Shown: positions 36,669-46,666 of the stretch, piece by piece
How the letters are laid out: the number at the start of each line of letters is the position of its first letter
Numbering within the stretch: the stretch's first letter is position 1
Assembly: GCA_011947345.1 (NCBI GenBank)
Contig: JAAVTG010000561.1
Location: 1-64,000, forward strand
Length of the DNA: 64,000 nt
From: Phytophthora quininea
Lineage: Eukaryota; Oomycota; Peronosporomycetes; Peronosporales; Peronosporaceae
Direction: 5' to 3'
Position numbers and translations under genes: made by a program
The notes under the pieces: generated by a model
What the model was told of the DNA's origin: nothing
Seen by the model: the letters and a program-made list of their open reading frames with translations, nothing else
Databases searched by the model: none

Positions 36669-37703
36669 TCAAGCAGCTCTCTGCGCCTCTAGAACCGTGC
36701 GGACATATTTCGCTGTGGCGGCCACCGCCACCGTGTTGCTGCTGCTGCTCTGCAGGCGAAATTTGTGCAGACTGCCGCATTCCAACTCCATTAGCGTCGG
36801 GTCCAGTTCACTGTCGTAGTAACACGCCGACACTGTGTACATGAACATGGCCCGCTTGCCTTCCTTGTTCACACTGAAGCAGCTCACAGTCGTCCCTGAG
36901 AACACAAAGTACCTCCTGATCTGCTGCTTTCTGAACAAAAGCTGCCGCCACCATGGAGCTTGCACATAAAGCCACACTGCGTGTGTTCGCTCCGGGTCCT
37001 CCTCGTCCACCTCGATGGCTGGCAATTCCTCCTGCGACCTCGCGGAGTCGAACAACGTGGGCACTGTCAACGCTCGAAATCTGTGTGCGTCATCCGCCGA
37101 GGACTGGCGTTTGACCACCCGATTCATCTTCCTGGGCGTGGTCGTGGTGGTCGTCGCTCGACGAGGAGCAGGATTATTGTCGCCTACACCTCTAGACTTG
37201 GCCACCTGCGTCTCCTTGACGATCGCAGCGAACGTGCCGTACCAGAGCTCAAAGTCTGACCCCATAGAGGTGTGCAGCAGCACCGTCCGGTCCTCGTAGT
37301 CTGTGAAGGCGAACGTCTTATTGCGAGAGTGCACTCTCCTCACTGAGATGATCACGTGGCGGTTCACAGGCCGAATGCGTTGCTCAAAGTCCTGCTCTTC
37401 GCTGTAGAATTTGCACACCAGCTCTTCCAGTTGACAGAAGCGCTTGACAAAGGCGACGCGGCCTGATCCGGCCGTGGCGACGTGCACCCAGCCAGAGTAG
37501 ACTCCGGTGCGTTTATTACGCGTCAGCTCGCCATCAGCAGCAAGTGCTTCCATGTCCAGCTCGTCCAGATCGGTGCAGCGGTCGGTGGACGTCGTGGAGC
37601 CCAAAGACAGCGCCTTCTTCCAGCGCGGACGCGTCGGAGCGTCCATGACGCGACTGTGCCACGAGCTCTCGAGCGCAGAGGAGCTCTCTCCGGTAGAAGA
37701 CAT
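36669..37703 (-). CDS. protein with two PH domains
   Basis: A single exon encodes 344 residues from the ATG at 37703. After a Ser-rich N-terminus and an acidic DELDMEAL segment, the first PH-like domain runs over ~85-185 (GVYSGWVHV ... FVKRFCQLE ... FELWYGTFAAIV, with the final-helix Trp). A Thr/Pro-rich basic linker follows, then a second PH-like domain over ~240-344 (THAVWLYVQAPWW ... RRYFVFSGTTVSCF ... YVRTVLEAQ). Paired PH domains usually bind phosphoinositides or act as adaptors at membranes. The convergent CAP-Gly phosphatase gene ends 47 bases away. I cannot assign an orthologue. An open frame continues upstream of this ATG but has no domain content. Confidence 0.75.
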   Translation of the reverse strand: MSSTGESSSALESSWHSRVMDAPTRPRWKKALSLGSTTSTDRCTDLDELDMEALAADGELTRNKRTGVYSGWVHVATAGSGRVAFVKRFCQLEELVCKFYSEEQDFEQRIRPVNRHVIISVRRVHSRNKTFAFTDYEDRTVLLHTSMGSDFELWYGTFAAIVKETQVAKSRGVGDNNPAPRRATTTTTTPRKMNRVVKRQSSADDAHRFRALTVPTLFDSARSQEELPAIEVDEEDPERTHAVWLYVQAPWWRQLLFRKQQIRRYFVFSGTTVSCFSVNKEGKRAMFMYTVSACYYDSELDPTLMELECGSLHKFRLQSSSSNTVAVAATAKYVRTVLEAQRAA

Positions 37704-37980
37704 GGCCGACGAAGGGCGACCTGAGAAGTGGGGGATTAAACGAGGAATTTCTTGCGTGCAGGACACGCCAGCAGCGCTGACGACCAGCTGGAGCCGCCGC
37801 CATCCCCTGGCAGCGTGTAACCACATGTGACTTGTGCCGGAAAAGCAGGTGGAAGGCGAGTTGGTGGCGTGAATGTGGACTTGTACACACGGATTGGCAA
37901 GATCTATTTTGACTACTGTCACATTAGGTACGGACTAAATCGCAAAAAGCTTTCAAATTCAAAAAGCCGCGAATCAAAAC

Positions 37981-39756
37981 ATGCGCGAGGCTCTGGAAGC
38001 CGTGGGCGAGTTCTTAAGCCGCTGTGGCGCGCTGGAGAGCGCCAACGGTGCGTGTTCTCCCATTGCGTATTGTTCTCCGCCGAATAGCCTCTCTTCTGAC
38101 CTCCTTCTCGCCTCCTAACGCTCTCTACTGACAACGCAGCGGTGGTGCAAATGCTGCACAAATTGGGCGTCGACCTGCCCGAGTCGAGTCCGTTGCGCTG
38201 GCGGGCGCTGCTGGCCGCCATCCGCCAGGAATTGGAATCCGACCCTATGGACTTTGTGTTCTTGTTCGAGCGGCTGCTGCAACTGGAGGCCTCGATGCCC
38301 TCGACGGCCAGCCACGCGCTGCTCGGGTCGCCCATCTTCCGCCATGTAATGATGGTTATATAAAAGGTTATATAGTGGATAATACTGATGATGCAATGCA
38401 GTTACTGGTGGAGAGATTCGCGCTGGTCTTTGAAGGACTGGATGCAGAGCTGTTCAAGCTCGAGAGCGACGAGTTGTGCCATGCCGAGGAGTCTACGATA
38501 CCTGCGTGCTGATTCGAGACAAGATCGAAGCGTATGAAAACAAATTGAGGCTTGGAGGGTCATACAGTCAAGCTAATGGGAACACGGTTGTAGGGAAAGC
38601 TCAGAGTCGGAACTCAGCATCTTCCTTGCGGGATTTAAGAAGATTTTCGAGCAGGACGAACCGAAGGTGAGTTGATCAAATGATCTTGTGTTGTGGTGGT
38701 GAATTTGCTGAATTGGTTTTGCTGATAGGAATACTGGGACGCGTTTTTCGAGCGGTATCATCTCAATGATGTGTGTTTCCGTCGTGACATGAAGCGCGCT
38801 TTGCTTGATCGAAGCAACCACGCTTGGTCCGACCAAGATCGAGCTGGCTTTCCCAAGTAAATCTTCGGCGGCGCCGCGGTATGTGGATGCTTGTATACTC
38901 TGTGGATGAAGAGCTCATTCCGGATTTGTTCGCAGTAGGAAAATTGTGCCGCGTGCTCTACTAGAGAAACGTTTTGGCGGATCTCGGCAGGACTGGCGGG
39001 ATCTGTCGGACACTAACTCGATTGCTGATGCTGTTCCAGCGCCTACTGTCACTGGGCAGGACGAGCAGCAGGACCCGCAACAGGTTTGGTCGGCACGTGT
39101 CCCTTTTTCTCGTAAGTCACAGTACCGACGGATATTCGAATGGTAGCTAACTAGGTATTATAGTGAACGGCGAAGCTACAGCTTCTTCAGTCTCCGATGA
39201 ACCCGAGCAAGCTGCACCTGCTCCGTCACCATCAAGGCCACCTCAACCTGCCACAACAACTCGAACTGCTCCTCAAGAACCGGTCCCCAGAGAAGACGCA
39301 GGCACTTCCGAACTGGATGAGCCTGAGGAAGACGAACCTGCGCCGCCGTCGTCAAGGCCACCTCGTGCTGCCGAAACCGCTCGAGCTGCTCGTCAAGAAA
39401 GTCGTCGATCGGTTCAGCGTCCGCCTGTAAGTGCTAAGGCTGGTGCGGATGAATGACCAATGAGTCCTTCTAACTGTTTCTTGCGATGTCTGCAGCCAAT
39501 TGAAGCTAACGGCATCGAGGCGAGTCCACTTCTGATGAGACGGAGACCCAGAAAGCGCTGGAGCGAAGAAGAGGAGGCAGCGCTATTGGAAGGCTACGAG
39601 ATGTATGGGACGTTCAAGAACACGTGGATGCTCATCAAGGCCAGGTTTCCAGACATCCTTGAGAACCGGTCGAATGTCGACCTCAAGGACAAGTATCGCA
39701 ACATGCTCCGATATGGCAAGATCCCTCAGCCTAATGCCACAGCCGCTGCGGAGTAA
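37981..39756 (+). CDS. TRF-like telomere-repeat-binding protein with C-terminal telobox MYB
   Basis: Seven exons (37981-38047, 38140-38345, 38402-38666, 38729-38856, 38939-39111, 39164-39426, 39496-39756) fit by phase and give about 454 residues. The last exon encodes a single MYB/SANT repeat, RKRWSEEEEAALLEGYEMYG, whose third helix contains VDLKDKYRN, the telobox sequence found in TRF1/TRF2, Taz1 and plant TRFL proteins that bind duplex TTAGGG-type repeats. The N-terminal ~190 residues are all-helical with a TRFH-like character (LLERL, VERFALVF); this is a guess. The middle is a Pro/Glu/Arg-rich linker with repeated EPEQAAPAPS-type segments. One base is missing near 38497 and another near 38600. 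Probable role: telomere protection or length control. Confidence 0.8.
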
Positions 39757-40161
39757 ATCGCCGACATACCATGTAAGCCAGTCATGCAAATGTTTGATTT
39801 TCAATTTTGAGTCATTTGTTTACACACTAAAAACAATCAGACAGGGACAAGAGCGGGGTACACGCTCGATTCGGCACCGCCGTCTCCTGTCCCCGCTGAA
39901 AATCCAAACAAACGCACTCTTCTCCTTCCCGCCAGCCTGCCAACTGCGCCGCGCTTCTCTTTTCTTTTGTATGTGCAGAACTCTTCCTTTCGAGCTCGCC
40001 ACGACGCGCTGACTCAACATGGCGTTCGGGGCTTCCCTATGCGCATTCTCCTTTGCTCACTCCGCAACAACCCCATGACTTCCTCCATCCAGCAGCCACA
40101 CCAGTTACTTTCTTGAACGTCTTGATGAACGCACAAGTGGAGTCGGCAAAGGAAACGTGAC
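39757..40161. other. convergent intergenic region
   Basis: These 405 bases lie between the stop codons of the TRF-like gene and the PX kinase. I see no coding sequence. It is the shared 3' UTR space of the two genes, with a C/T-rich patch around 39885-39990. Confidence 0.5.
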
Positions 40162-42049
40162 TTAACCCCGACCGGCCGAGCCGTTCATGGACAAGTCATT
40201 GGGCGTGTTGTAGGTGAATCCCTGGAAGGTCATGGACGGACGCGAGGCGTCCGACACACGAAGGCTGCCGAGCTGTGAGTTCTCGACACTGTTGATCTGC
40301 ATTTTGGTGAACTCGGCCTCGAAGTTCTTGGTCTCCTCAATGTTGCCAGACGCGGCACACGGGTTGAACGGAGGCGGGATCTTGCGGTCGTACAGGTCCT
40401 GCCAGCTCATGCCACTAAAGTACGGGTGGTTCTTCACCTCGTCAGCGCTTTTGCTTCCCAAGCGCGTGTTGGGGTCGCGTCGCAGCAAGCCGCTGATAAA
40501 GTCGCGTGCGACGGGGTCAACGTCGTCCGGGAACGTCAGCGGCGCGTTGCGCACACGGTCAAACAGTTTCTGGCGGTTGCGAGTGTACCAGGGCGGCAGG
40601 CCCGTGAGCATTTCGTACAGAACCATACCCATCGCCCACCAGTCGACGGCAGTACCGTGTCCAACACGATCCAGGATCTCAGGAGGCAGGTACTCGGGCG
40701 TTCCACACATGGAATTTGTGCCCTCGGCACCGTCAGTGATGCCCTCCTTCGCCAGTCCAAAGTCAGCTGTAGTAAGCAAACACATGCCATTAGCAATGAT
40801 GGCGAACCGCAAGCCTTACGCGTTGAAGTTGCATCGAGGTAAGATCTCGTTTGGACTTACCGAGCAGAACGTGGCCGACCGAGTCGAACAAGATGTTCTC
40901 GGGCTTCAGATCACTGTCCAAAGTCATCATGCGTTAATCCACTTGCTTTCTACATGCAATGAAGAGTGATTACACCGTACCGGTAGACGACACCCAGGTC
41001 GTGCAGGTGCTCCAGCGCAAGCGTAATTTCAGCCGTGTAGAACTTGGCCATGCTAGGTTCGAACTTCTCCATCCGCGACAGGTGGAAGAAGAGCTCACCG
41101 CCGGGGCAGTAGTCCAGCACAAAGTAGAGCTTCTGTGACGTCTGGAACGCGTAGTGCAAGTGCACTGCACCACAGAAACAACGTTAGTCGAGGCAAACCT
41201 TGAAAGGGCACTGGACTTACCAATGAAGGGGTGTTTGGCGCGGCCCAGCACGCGACGCTCCGTGCGCGTGTGTTCCACCTGGTTGCGGCGCTTGACGTTG
41301 GATTTGTTCAGAGACTTCATGGCAAACAGGCGCTTGCTGTCCTTCTTGCGGACCAGCGTCACCTTGCCGTAGGAGCCCTTGCCAATGACCTTGAGCAGCT
41401 CAAAGTCGTCCAGCGAGGTCTTGGGCGTGTTGTAGAAGCTCGTCTCGTCACCATTGTCCGAGTTCTGCGAGATCGGGGGCGTGGCGTCGTACGTGATGGT
41501 CTTGGCGCCCTGGTACTTCTCCAGCGGCTCTTTCTGCCAAAAACAAAACATTAGGTCGAAATGGCCTACAGCACGAGTCTCAACGCCACAAATATCATGT
41601 TTCTTCTCACATTGGTGAGCATAAACTCCTTGAAGAGCTCGGACGTGCGCGGGTCGGCCTTGCCCGAGTTCGGGTCGAACGAGCAGAGCAAGTGGAGCCA
41701 GTTGGCCAGCTCCTGCTGGCGCTTCTCGATGAACTCCTTGTTAAAGGAGCCGAGGAACTTCTTGGGCGGCAGCGCCGGGCAGCGGTAGCCCTCGCCCGAC
41801 AGCTACGTACATCGGGTGCCAGAACCAACGACGTCATCAACGTGGACAATGCCCCTAGCCACTTCCTAAGCCGCCTACCTTGTCGTAAAAGTCTTTGAAC
41901 TCGTGGTAGCGGTGCTTGACGATGAACATGCCGTCGGGCACCTGCACCTGCACGAAGTAGACGGTGGTCTTGCTGCCGTTGTGGCTCACGTTGTCGTGGC
42001 CCATGATCCCCACGAACTTGGGGCCTCGGTAGCCGCCCTCGTCGGCCAT
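40162..42049 (-). CDS. PX-domain AGC protein kinase (SGK/AKT-related)
   Basis: Six exons (41879-42049, 41611-41802, 41221-41533, 40981-41164, 40861-40913, 40162-40766) encode 505 residues without frameshift. Residues ~10-120 are a PX domain ([20 protein letters not shown], then [11 protein letters not shown] and the Pro-rich loop [12 protein letters not shown]) that binds phosphoinositides. Residues ~164-425 are an AGC kinase: [17 protein letters not shown] (ATP Lys), VVYRDLKPEN, ADFGLAK and GTPEYLPPE. The C-tail has NFEAEFTKM and a hydrophobic motif FQGFTY, the site activated by TORC2-type kinases. The activation-loop residue before CGTPEY is Ser, where most AGC kinases have Thr. PX plus AGC is the SGK3 layout. 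Upstream of the ATG is a CGACGG repeat in the probable 5' leader. Confidence 0.92.
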
Positions 42050-42281
42050 GGCTCTCTGCTGTCTGCGAAGGGGAAAGTGGCGACGCCGGCAGCGAGGATG
42101 GAGCGCTCGAGCCTGCTGTTCGGTTGTGGGCAGCTCTTCCACGCAGCAGCTGGCGCGCGCTGCGCGCTGATTGGTCGACCGCTTCGCTGGACCGCGTACC
42201 GCAATGATGGCACCTTGCATAGAGGTTTTGTATTCCGCGGATATGATGGTGCAGTTGTCGACAAACGATGCAACGGCCGAC

Positions 42282-42313
<32 letters not shown>

Positions 42314-42430
42314 TTTGACCAACTTGTCGTTGGTTGCATTGCCGCAAGAGTGCTGGCTGCTATCTGTACTGAGTGGAGGTCATTGCAGCGGAGGCCGACG
42401 CCGTTGTAACAGGATCGGCGCGTCGATGGG
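42050..42430. other. upstream region of the PX kinase gene
   Basis: This contains the probable minus-strand promoter and 5' leader of the PX kinase, including a CGACGG hexanucleotide repeat (42281-42313). I see no separate gene; open frames here follow from the repeat and base composition. Confidence 0.45.
42281..42313. repeat. CGACGG hexanucleotide repeat, about five units
   Basis: About five uninterrupted copies of the hexamer CGACGG stand 230 bases upstream of the PX kinase start codon. The repeat keeps a 6-base period, so unit changes would not shift a frame if it were transcribed and translated. I see no sign that it is coding. Confidence 0.9.
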
Positions 42431-42697
42431 CATCACAGACCAGGTGATGAATGTTTGGCGGCGATCTGCAGCGCTTGGATTGCCGACTGCAACATGGCGC
42501 CGAGGACCGCTGTCAGCCACATTTTTGAATCTCCCATCCCAGCAGCTCCGGTGGCGGACCATCGTGCGGTGTCGTTCGTCCAACTCTCGGGGCAGTCTCC
42601 GTTGCAGCTTGCAGCACTGTCCGAGCGAGGTTGCAGACACAGTCGGTCGACGTTGCTGGAGTTGCTCAATGCCCCGTCGGGCTGGCGCTGCACCGTG
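42431..42697 (+). repeat. 267-bp direct repeat, copy A
   Basis: These 267 bases recur at 46068-46334 in the same orientation and without gaps, with roughly ten substitutions (about 96 % identity by eye). They contain one open frame beginning MAPRTAVSHIFESPIPAAP in both copies. Differences fall on silent and non-silent sites alike, so coding constraint is not evident. The edges do not carry TG/CA ends, so these are not LTRs. Confidence 0.85.
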
Positions 42698-44671
42698 TAC
42701 TGTCGCGACCGCGCACGAGCGTCGTTCGAGAGCACGGACTGCGAGCGGACCGACGGCACCGAAAAGCATTCCTCCGCGAGCTTTTCCCAAAAGAGTTCTG
42801 TTCTGCAGAGATTGGCAGTACCGCCACTTTTTGCCTATTATTGCCACAAGTACTTTAGGGCGGCTTTTGGTATTACTGTTTTGCACAGATGCCTCGCCAT
42901 CGGCTACCGAGTAGCAGTACTATAGTACCTTGTGATCTACTATCGGTCGACCACCAGAGTCAGGACTTCTGCGGACATTTTCTCGCCAGCAGCCTGGTGC
43001 ACAGCAACTTGGACATACGCTACGTTGTAGCTGGGACATCTTTCCAGCACCACATCAGCTCCCTCGTGCAGTGAGCTCAGCGGCCGCCCACCAGACCATC
43101 TAGCTCCAATGGGCTCCGGATAACATGCTTTCGTATTCCATCGACGGCACACGAGTCGAAATTGGACGACTGCTCTCTCTCGAACTCTCATCCATTTCGT
43201 GCGCTAGCAGCACACAACCCAGCGGTGTTCGTGCTCGCCGGTTGGGCACTTGGGCCATGTGCTCAGCAACGAGTCTCACGCCTTCGTCTTCCGAGTAGCT
43301 AGCAACACACGAAGAGCTCCAAAAACTATCTGCTGTCATTAGAGCGCTTGCACTTACATATCAGTAAATATAACTTATTTTGTCCGGGTCGAAAAGATCG
43401 TTCGAGCAGCCATGGTGGCCTCACGCTCACAAACACAGCGCTGCCGCAGCATCGGTCACTCAGGTTAACAAGATCCACAAATGGACACTCCATTGGATGC
43501 TTGTTGGGTTGTCTTGGTTGCAGGAAGCTCGCAGGTTTATCACAGAAAATTGATAAATGAGCAAGCACTTCTTCCGGCCTGAATCCGTCGCGCCGAAAAC
43601 TTCTCCGCCTTTGACGTCGAAGTCTGTGCGACGAAAGTCTCCATTTAGAAACTCTTGTGCGTGCACAGTATTTAGATTCGAACGGAATCGCGGTGAATGG
43701 CATCTGGACCCTGAATCCGACCTGAAGTGCGAGAACGTAAAGTGGCCGAGGGGCTGCAATGCTGCGGAGACCGCAGTCCTGGATGGCCACCCACAGCGGT
43801 GCCAACACCGGGGATGGACTGACATCCTCCTGGATCTCGACCAGTAGAAGAAAAACACTTTTGGAGCTTCAAGCTTCATTACATAGTACTGGAACAATGG
43901 TAGCTCGGAATCTGCTAAAACTACAGCTTGTGGCAGTAAAAGTACTATTACTGTAGTACTTTTTGTACTGCTGGCCGGATTACTGCCGAACTTGCTGATG
44001 TGTCTCATTGTCCCGGAAAGAGTACCATTGTCAGAACAAGTACAGTTAGTTACAAATTTGCTCTCGCGATTATCCAGCTCTGCAGGAGATGATCAGAACA
44101 ACGACCAGGTGAAGGGCGAGGTGGGGACCGAGGCCCCCGCGACCTCCTCGACAGAGTGCTGCATAATCGACCAACATGGATTAACGCTTAGACGCTGGTG
44201 GTGCGAGCTGTTCGTTTGCTGCTCAACCTCGGCAATGGTCAGCATGGCGTCGCTTTCTTGTCTGTGGCGATGGAGTTTTCTTTTCCACTGAGGATGTCGG
44301 GGAGCTATTAGCGGCTTGTGGAGAAGTCTCGAGTGTAGCAGCGTTTTCCTGAGAATGACGACTCGTAAATAAGCCAGTAGCAATCTACAAGATAATCGAA
44401 AGACCGTCCTTGCCATCGGAACCTATTCGTGAACAGACCGTCGGAAGCGGGTACGTTCCGACGTGCCATCTCTTGCACACTTCGTAGAGCACGCCTGGCC
44501 ACCTTCGCTCGCGTTTTGGCTTTCTCGAATTCTTCTTCCACTTGACCGTCGCTGTGCAACCCGAACAGAGTCCTCGTTGATTTTAATTCTGCAGCGACCG
44601 ACACACAATCTACTGGGCGCTTCGTGGTTCTCGGATTGCTGTTGGGATCAGCGGGTTTTGCAGCAACACAT
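42698..44671. other. gene-poor region, no assignable gene
   Basis: Several open frames of 70-180 codons overlap on both strands. The most protein-like is on the plus strand at about 43557-43847: basic N-terminus, then CACTVFRFERNRGEWHLDPE and DLKCENVKWPRG. It has a Cys/Trp-rich, possibly zinc-binding look seen in some MULE-type transposases, but nothing decisive. On the minus strand, 44308-44640 encodes a Glu/Lys/Arg-rich piece (EEEFEKAKTRAKVARRALRS). I assign no function; decayed mobile DNA is likely. Confidence 0.3.
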
Positions 44672-45067
44672 TCAACATACCCGGCCGAGTACTTTTTGCG
44701 TTGCCGATCCGTACTGCATATATATTCCCGCAACCACAGCAGCTTCAATTAAAACGGACCGAGCGATGTTGATGTTCTTGACGTGGGCACGTGTTGCTTC
44801 GTCAAACTCCTCAAGTGTATCCTCTTGTTCCTGCCTTTCTTGGCCCGTCAGCGACAGCCACCTCTTGCGCAACGCGCCTCCAGCTCTGGCCAGGAGCCAC
44901 CCCTCCGATCTATCCACGCTTGCGTCATTTTCCTTCAGTATGTCCTGTGCAAACACAATAGCGTGAGGCGTGGCCTTGGCCTTCTTGTCAGCTACGAAGC
45001 CCCAAAAACCGAGGTGGCAGAGCATTATCGCAAGGGGAAGGTGTCCTTTTGAAGACTGTGGAGCCAT
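44672..45067 (-). CDS. hypothetical protein fragment
   Basis: An ATG-started frame of 131 residues (ATG at 45067) has even amino-acid composition. It includes the segments HLGFWGFVADKKAKATPHAI and ARAGGALRKRWLSLTGQERQ. It overlaps by ~75 bases another minus-strand frame reaching to 44308, so the two may be pieces of one broken or spliced gene. No family recognised. It could be a decayed gene inside the segment bracketed by the 267-bp repeats. Confidence 0.25.
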   Translation of the reverse strand: MAPQSSKGHLPLAIMLCHLGFWGFVADKKAKATPHAIVFAQDILKENDASVDRSEGWLLARAGGALRKRWLSLTGQERQEQEDTLEEFDEATRAHVKNINIARSVLIEAAVVAGIYMQYGSATQKVLGRVC

Positions 45068-46067
45068 CAATTGTATATCCTCGAATTAGTGACATGTAGA
45101 TTTGTTACAAATCGGCTTTGTTATGAGTCGGCTTTGTTATGAAGAACATCAATTCTGCATACAATATAGGTGTAACATCACGTCACTGTGCAGAAGTGTG
45201 GCACTTATTCATGTTAATGATATGTAACACATCGGCACACCAATACATTTATAGTTGGCGCCGACATCGTTTCCAGGCGTCAGTTATCATCGTACTACCA
45301 ACCGTGATGTCTAGACTGACGGCCAGATTTTTGAGGTTTCTACTACGATATTGCATCCACGTTCGCAGATATTTTTGTTGCTCAAGCTCCACCCAAACAG
45401 AACCAGTATAAGTGTAGCATTTGCAGCGAAACAACACACAGCGCAGCTGCTGCGCGAGATTAGTCGAAGACGTCGAACTGCCAGATACGCCAATCGTAAG
45501 CGGACAGTACGTTTTGGGAAGTAGCCCGTTCAAAGATTGCCAGGTCGATCATTTGTACAACAGCTAACAAACAAGGAGTCGATTAAAACCAATGAATATA
45601 ATCTTCACTTTACCTCGGATGCACGTTGATAAGAGGAAACTCCGCTCGCAAAATAAACCCCTATGAATTTGTCGCTGGTACTTAAAAATGCGGAGCCTTC
45701 AGTTACCGTAACCCCTTGAAATGTTTTTTTGGCAACGACAACCTGAACTCGATAGCAACCAAGGGATCTGGGTAGTGTCATAATTGCACAGGTTGACGAA
45801 GCCGGAGCTTATCAGCACAGTAGAACCTGCGGCTACACGGTATGCTGTAGTAGCGGAGAAGACTTAGGTACACTGTCGCGAGCATTCTCCCTGCAGAAAC
45901 ACCGCATCAGCCCCTTCAGTCTGGAGAGCATGTGGTGCTAGAATTGATGTGGCGTCTTGAGCTGCAGTGGGCCGCGGTAGCCAAAAGACCCTAGGTAAAA
46001 TTGACATTAGCGTGGACCAATCAAGGCCGTGCTCCAGGGTTTTATAAATATTGTCGTACAAATATCC
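45068..46067. other. AT-richer spacer
   Basis: I see no convincing gene in this kilobase. A minus-strand frame of ~90 codons around 45249-45533 has no recognisable content. The stretch runs up to copy B of the 267-bp repeat. Confidence 0.4.
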
Positions 46068-46334
46068 CATCACAGACCAGGTGATGAATGTTTGGCGGCG
46101 ATCTGCAGTGCTTGAATTGCCGACTGCAACATGGCGCCGAGGACCGCTGTCAGCCACATTTTTGAATCTCCCATCCCAGCAGCTCCGGTGGTGGACCTTC
46201 GTGCAGTGTCGTTCATCCAACTCTCGGGGCAGTCCCCATTGCAGCTTGCAGCACTGTCCGAGCGAGGTTGCAGACACAGTCGGCCGACGTTGCTGGAGTT
46301 GCTCAATGCCCCGTCGGGCTGGCGCTGCGCCGTG
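46068..46334 (+). repeat. 267-bp direct repeat, copy B
   Basis: This is the second copy of the segment at 42431-42697, same strand, same length, no gaps. It ends 332 bases before the start of the GH5 gene, while copy A ends up in the upstream region of the PX kinase. The flanks differ completely, so the duplication ends sharply on both sides. Confidence 0.85.
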
Positions 46335-46666
46335 CTTCGCACTTGCACCGGAAATCATATTAGCTGTCGGCAAATAAACCTTGCGATCTTCTAGCACAAA
46401 AACGGTATACACTTCTTCAAACGTTGTTTCTCGTCAACCACTAATGGCGTCCTGCAGCAAGTTTCTCCGTGCTTGTTTATTGTACAAGTCTTTGCTCGTC
46501 CAAAGCCAGCTCGTTGTTGACAACTTGTTGTTGTCCTGGTCGCGGTCTCCTTGGCGAGCATCATCAAGAGCATGTCGCGGGATCCTTCCCTCGTCATTGG
46601 TCGAACTGCCCATCCGTTTCGATTAGACCCTGACACAACTGCCGCAGTCCCGGACCTGCAAGCTCC
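46335..46666. other. upstream region of the GH5 gene
   Basis: These 332 bases probably contain the promoter and leader of the GH5 enzyme gene. I see no separate gene and no clear initiator motif. Confidence 0.4.

Noticed and set aside
42455..42925. Protein-coding gene of about 156 codons in repeat copy A
   Set aside because: Both repeat copies keep the frame only over the repeated part, substitutions show no silent bias, and no domain is recognisable.
42431..46334. LTR retrotransposon defined by the 267-bp direct repeats
   Set aside because: Repeats do not start with TG or end with CA, no primer-binding or polypurine site adjoins them, and no gag or reverse transcriptase is seen between them.
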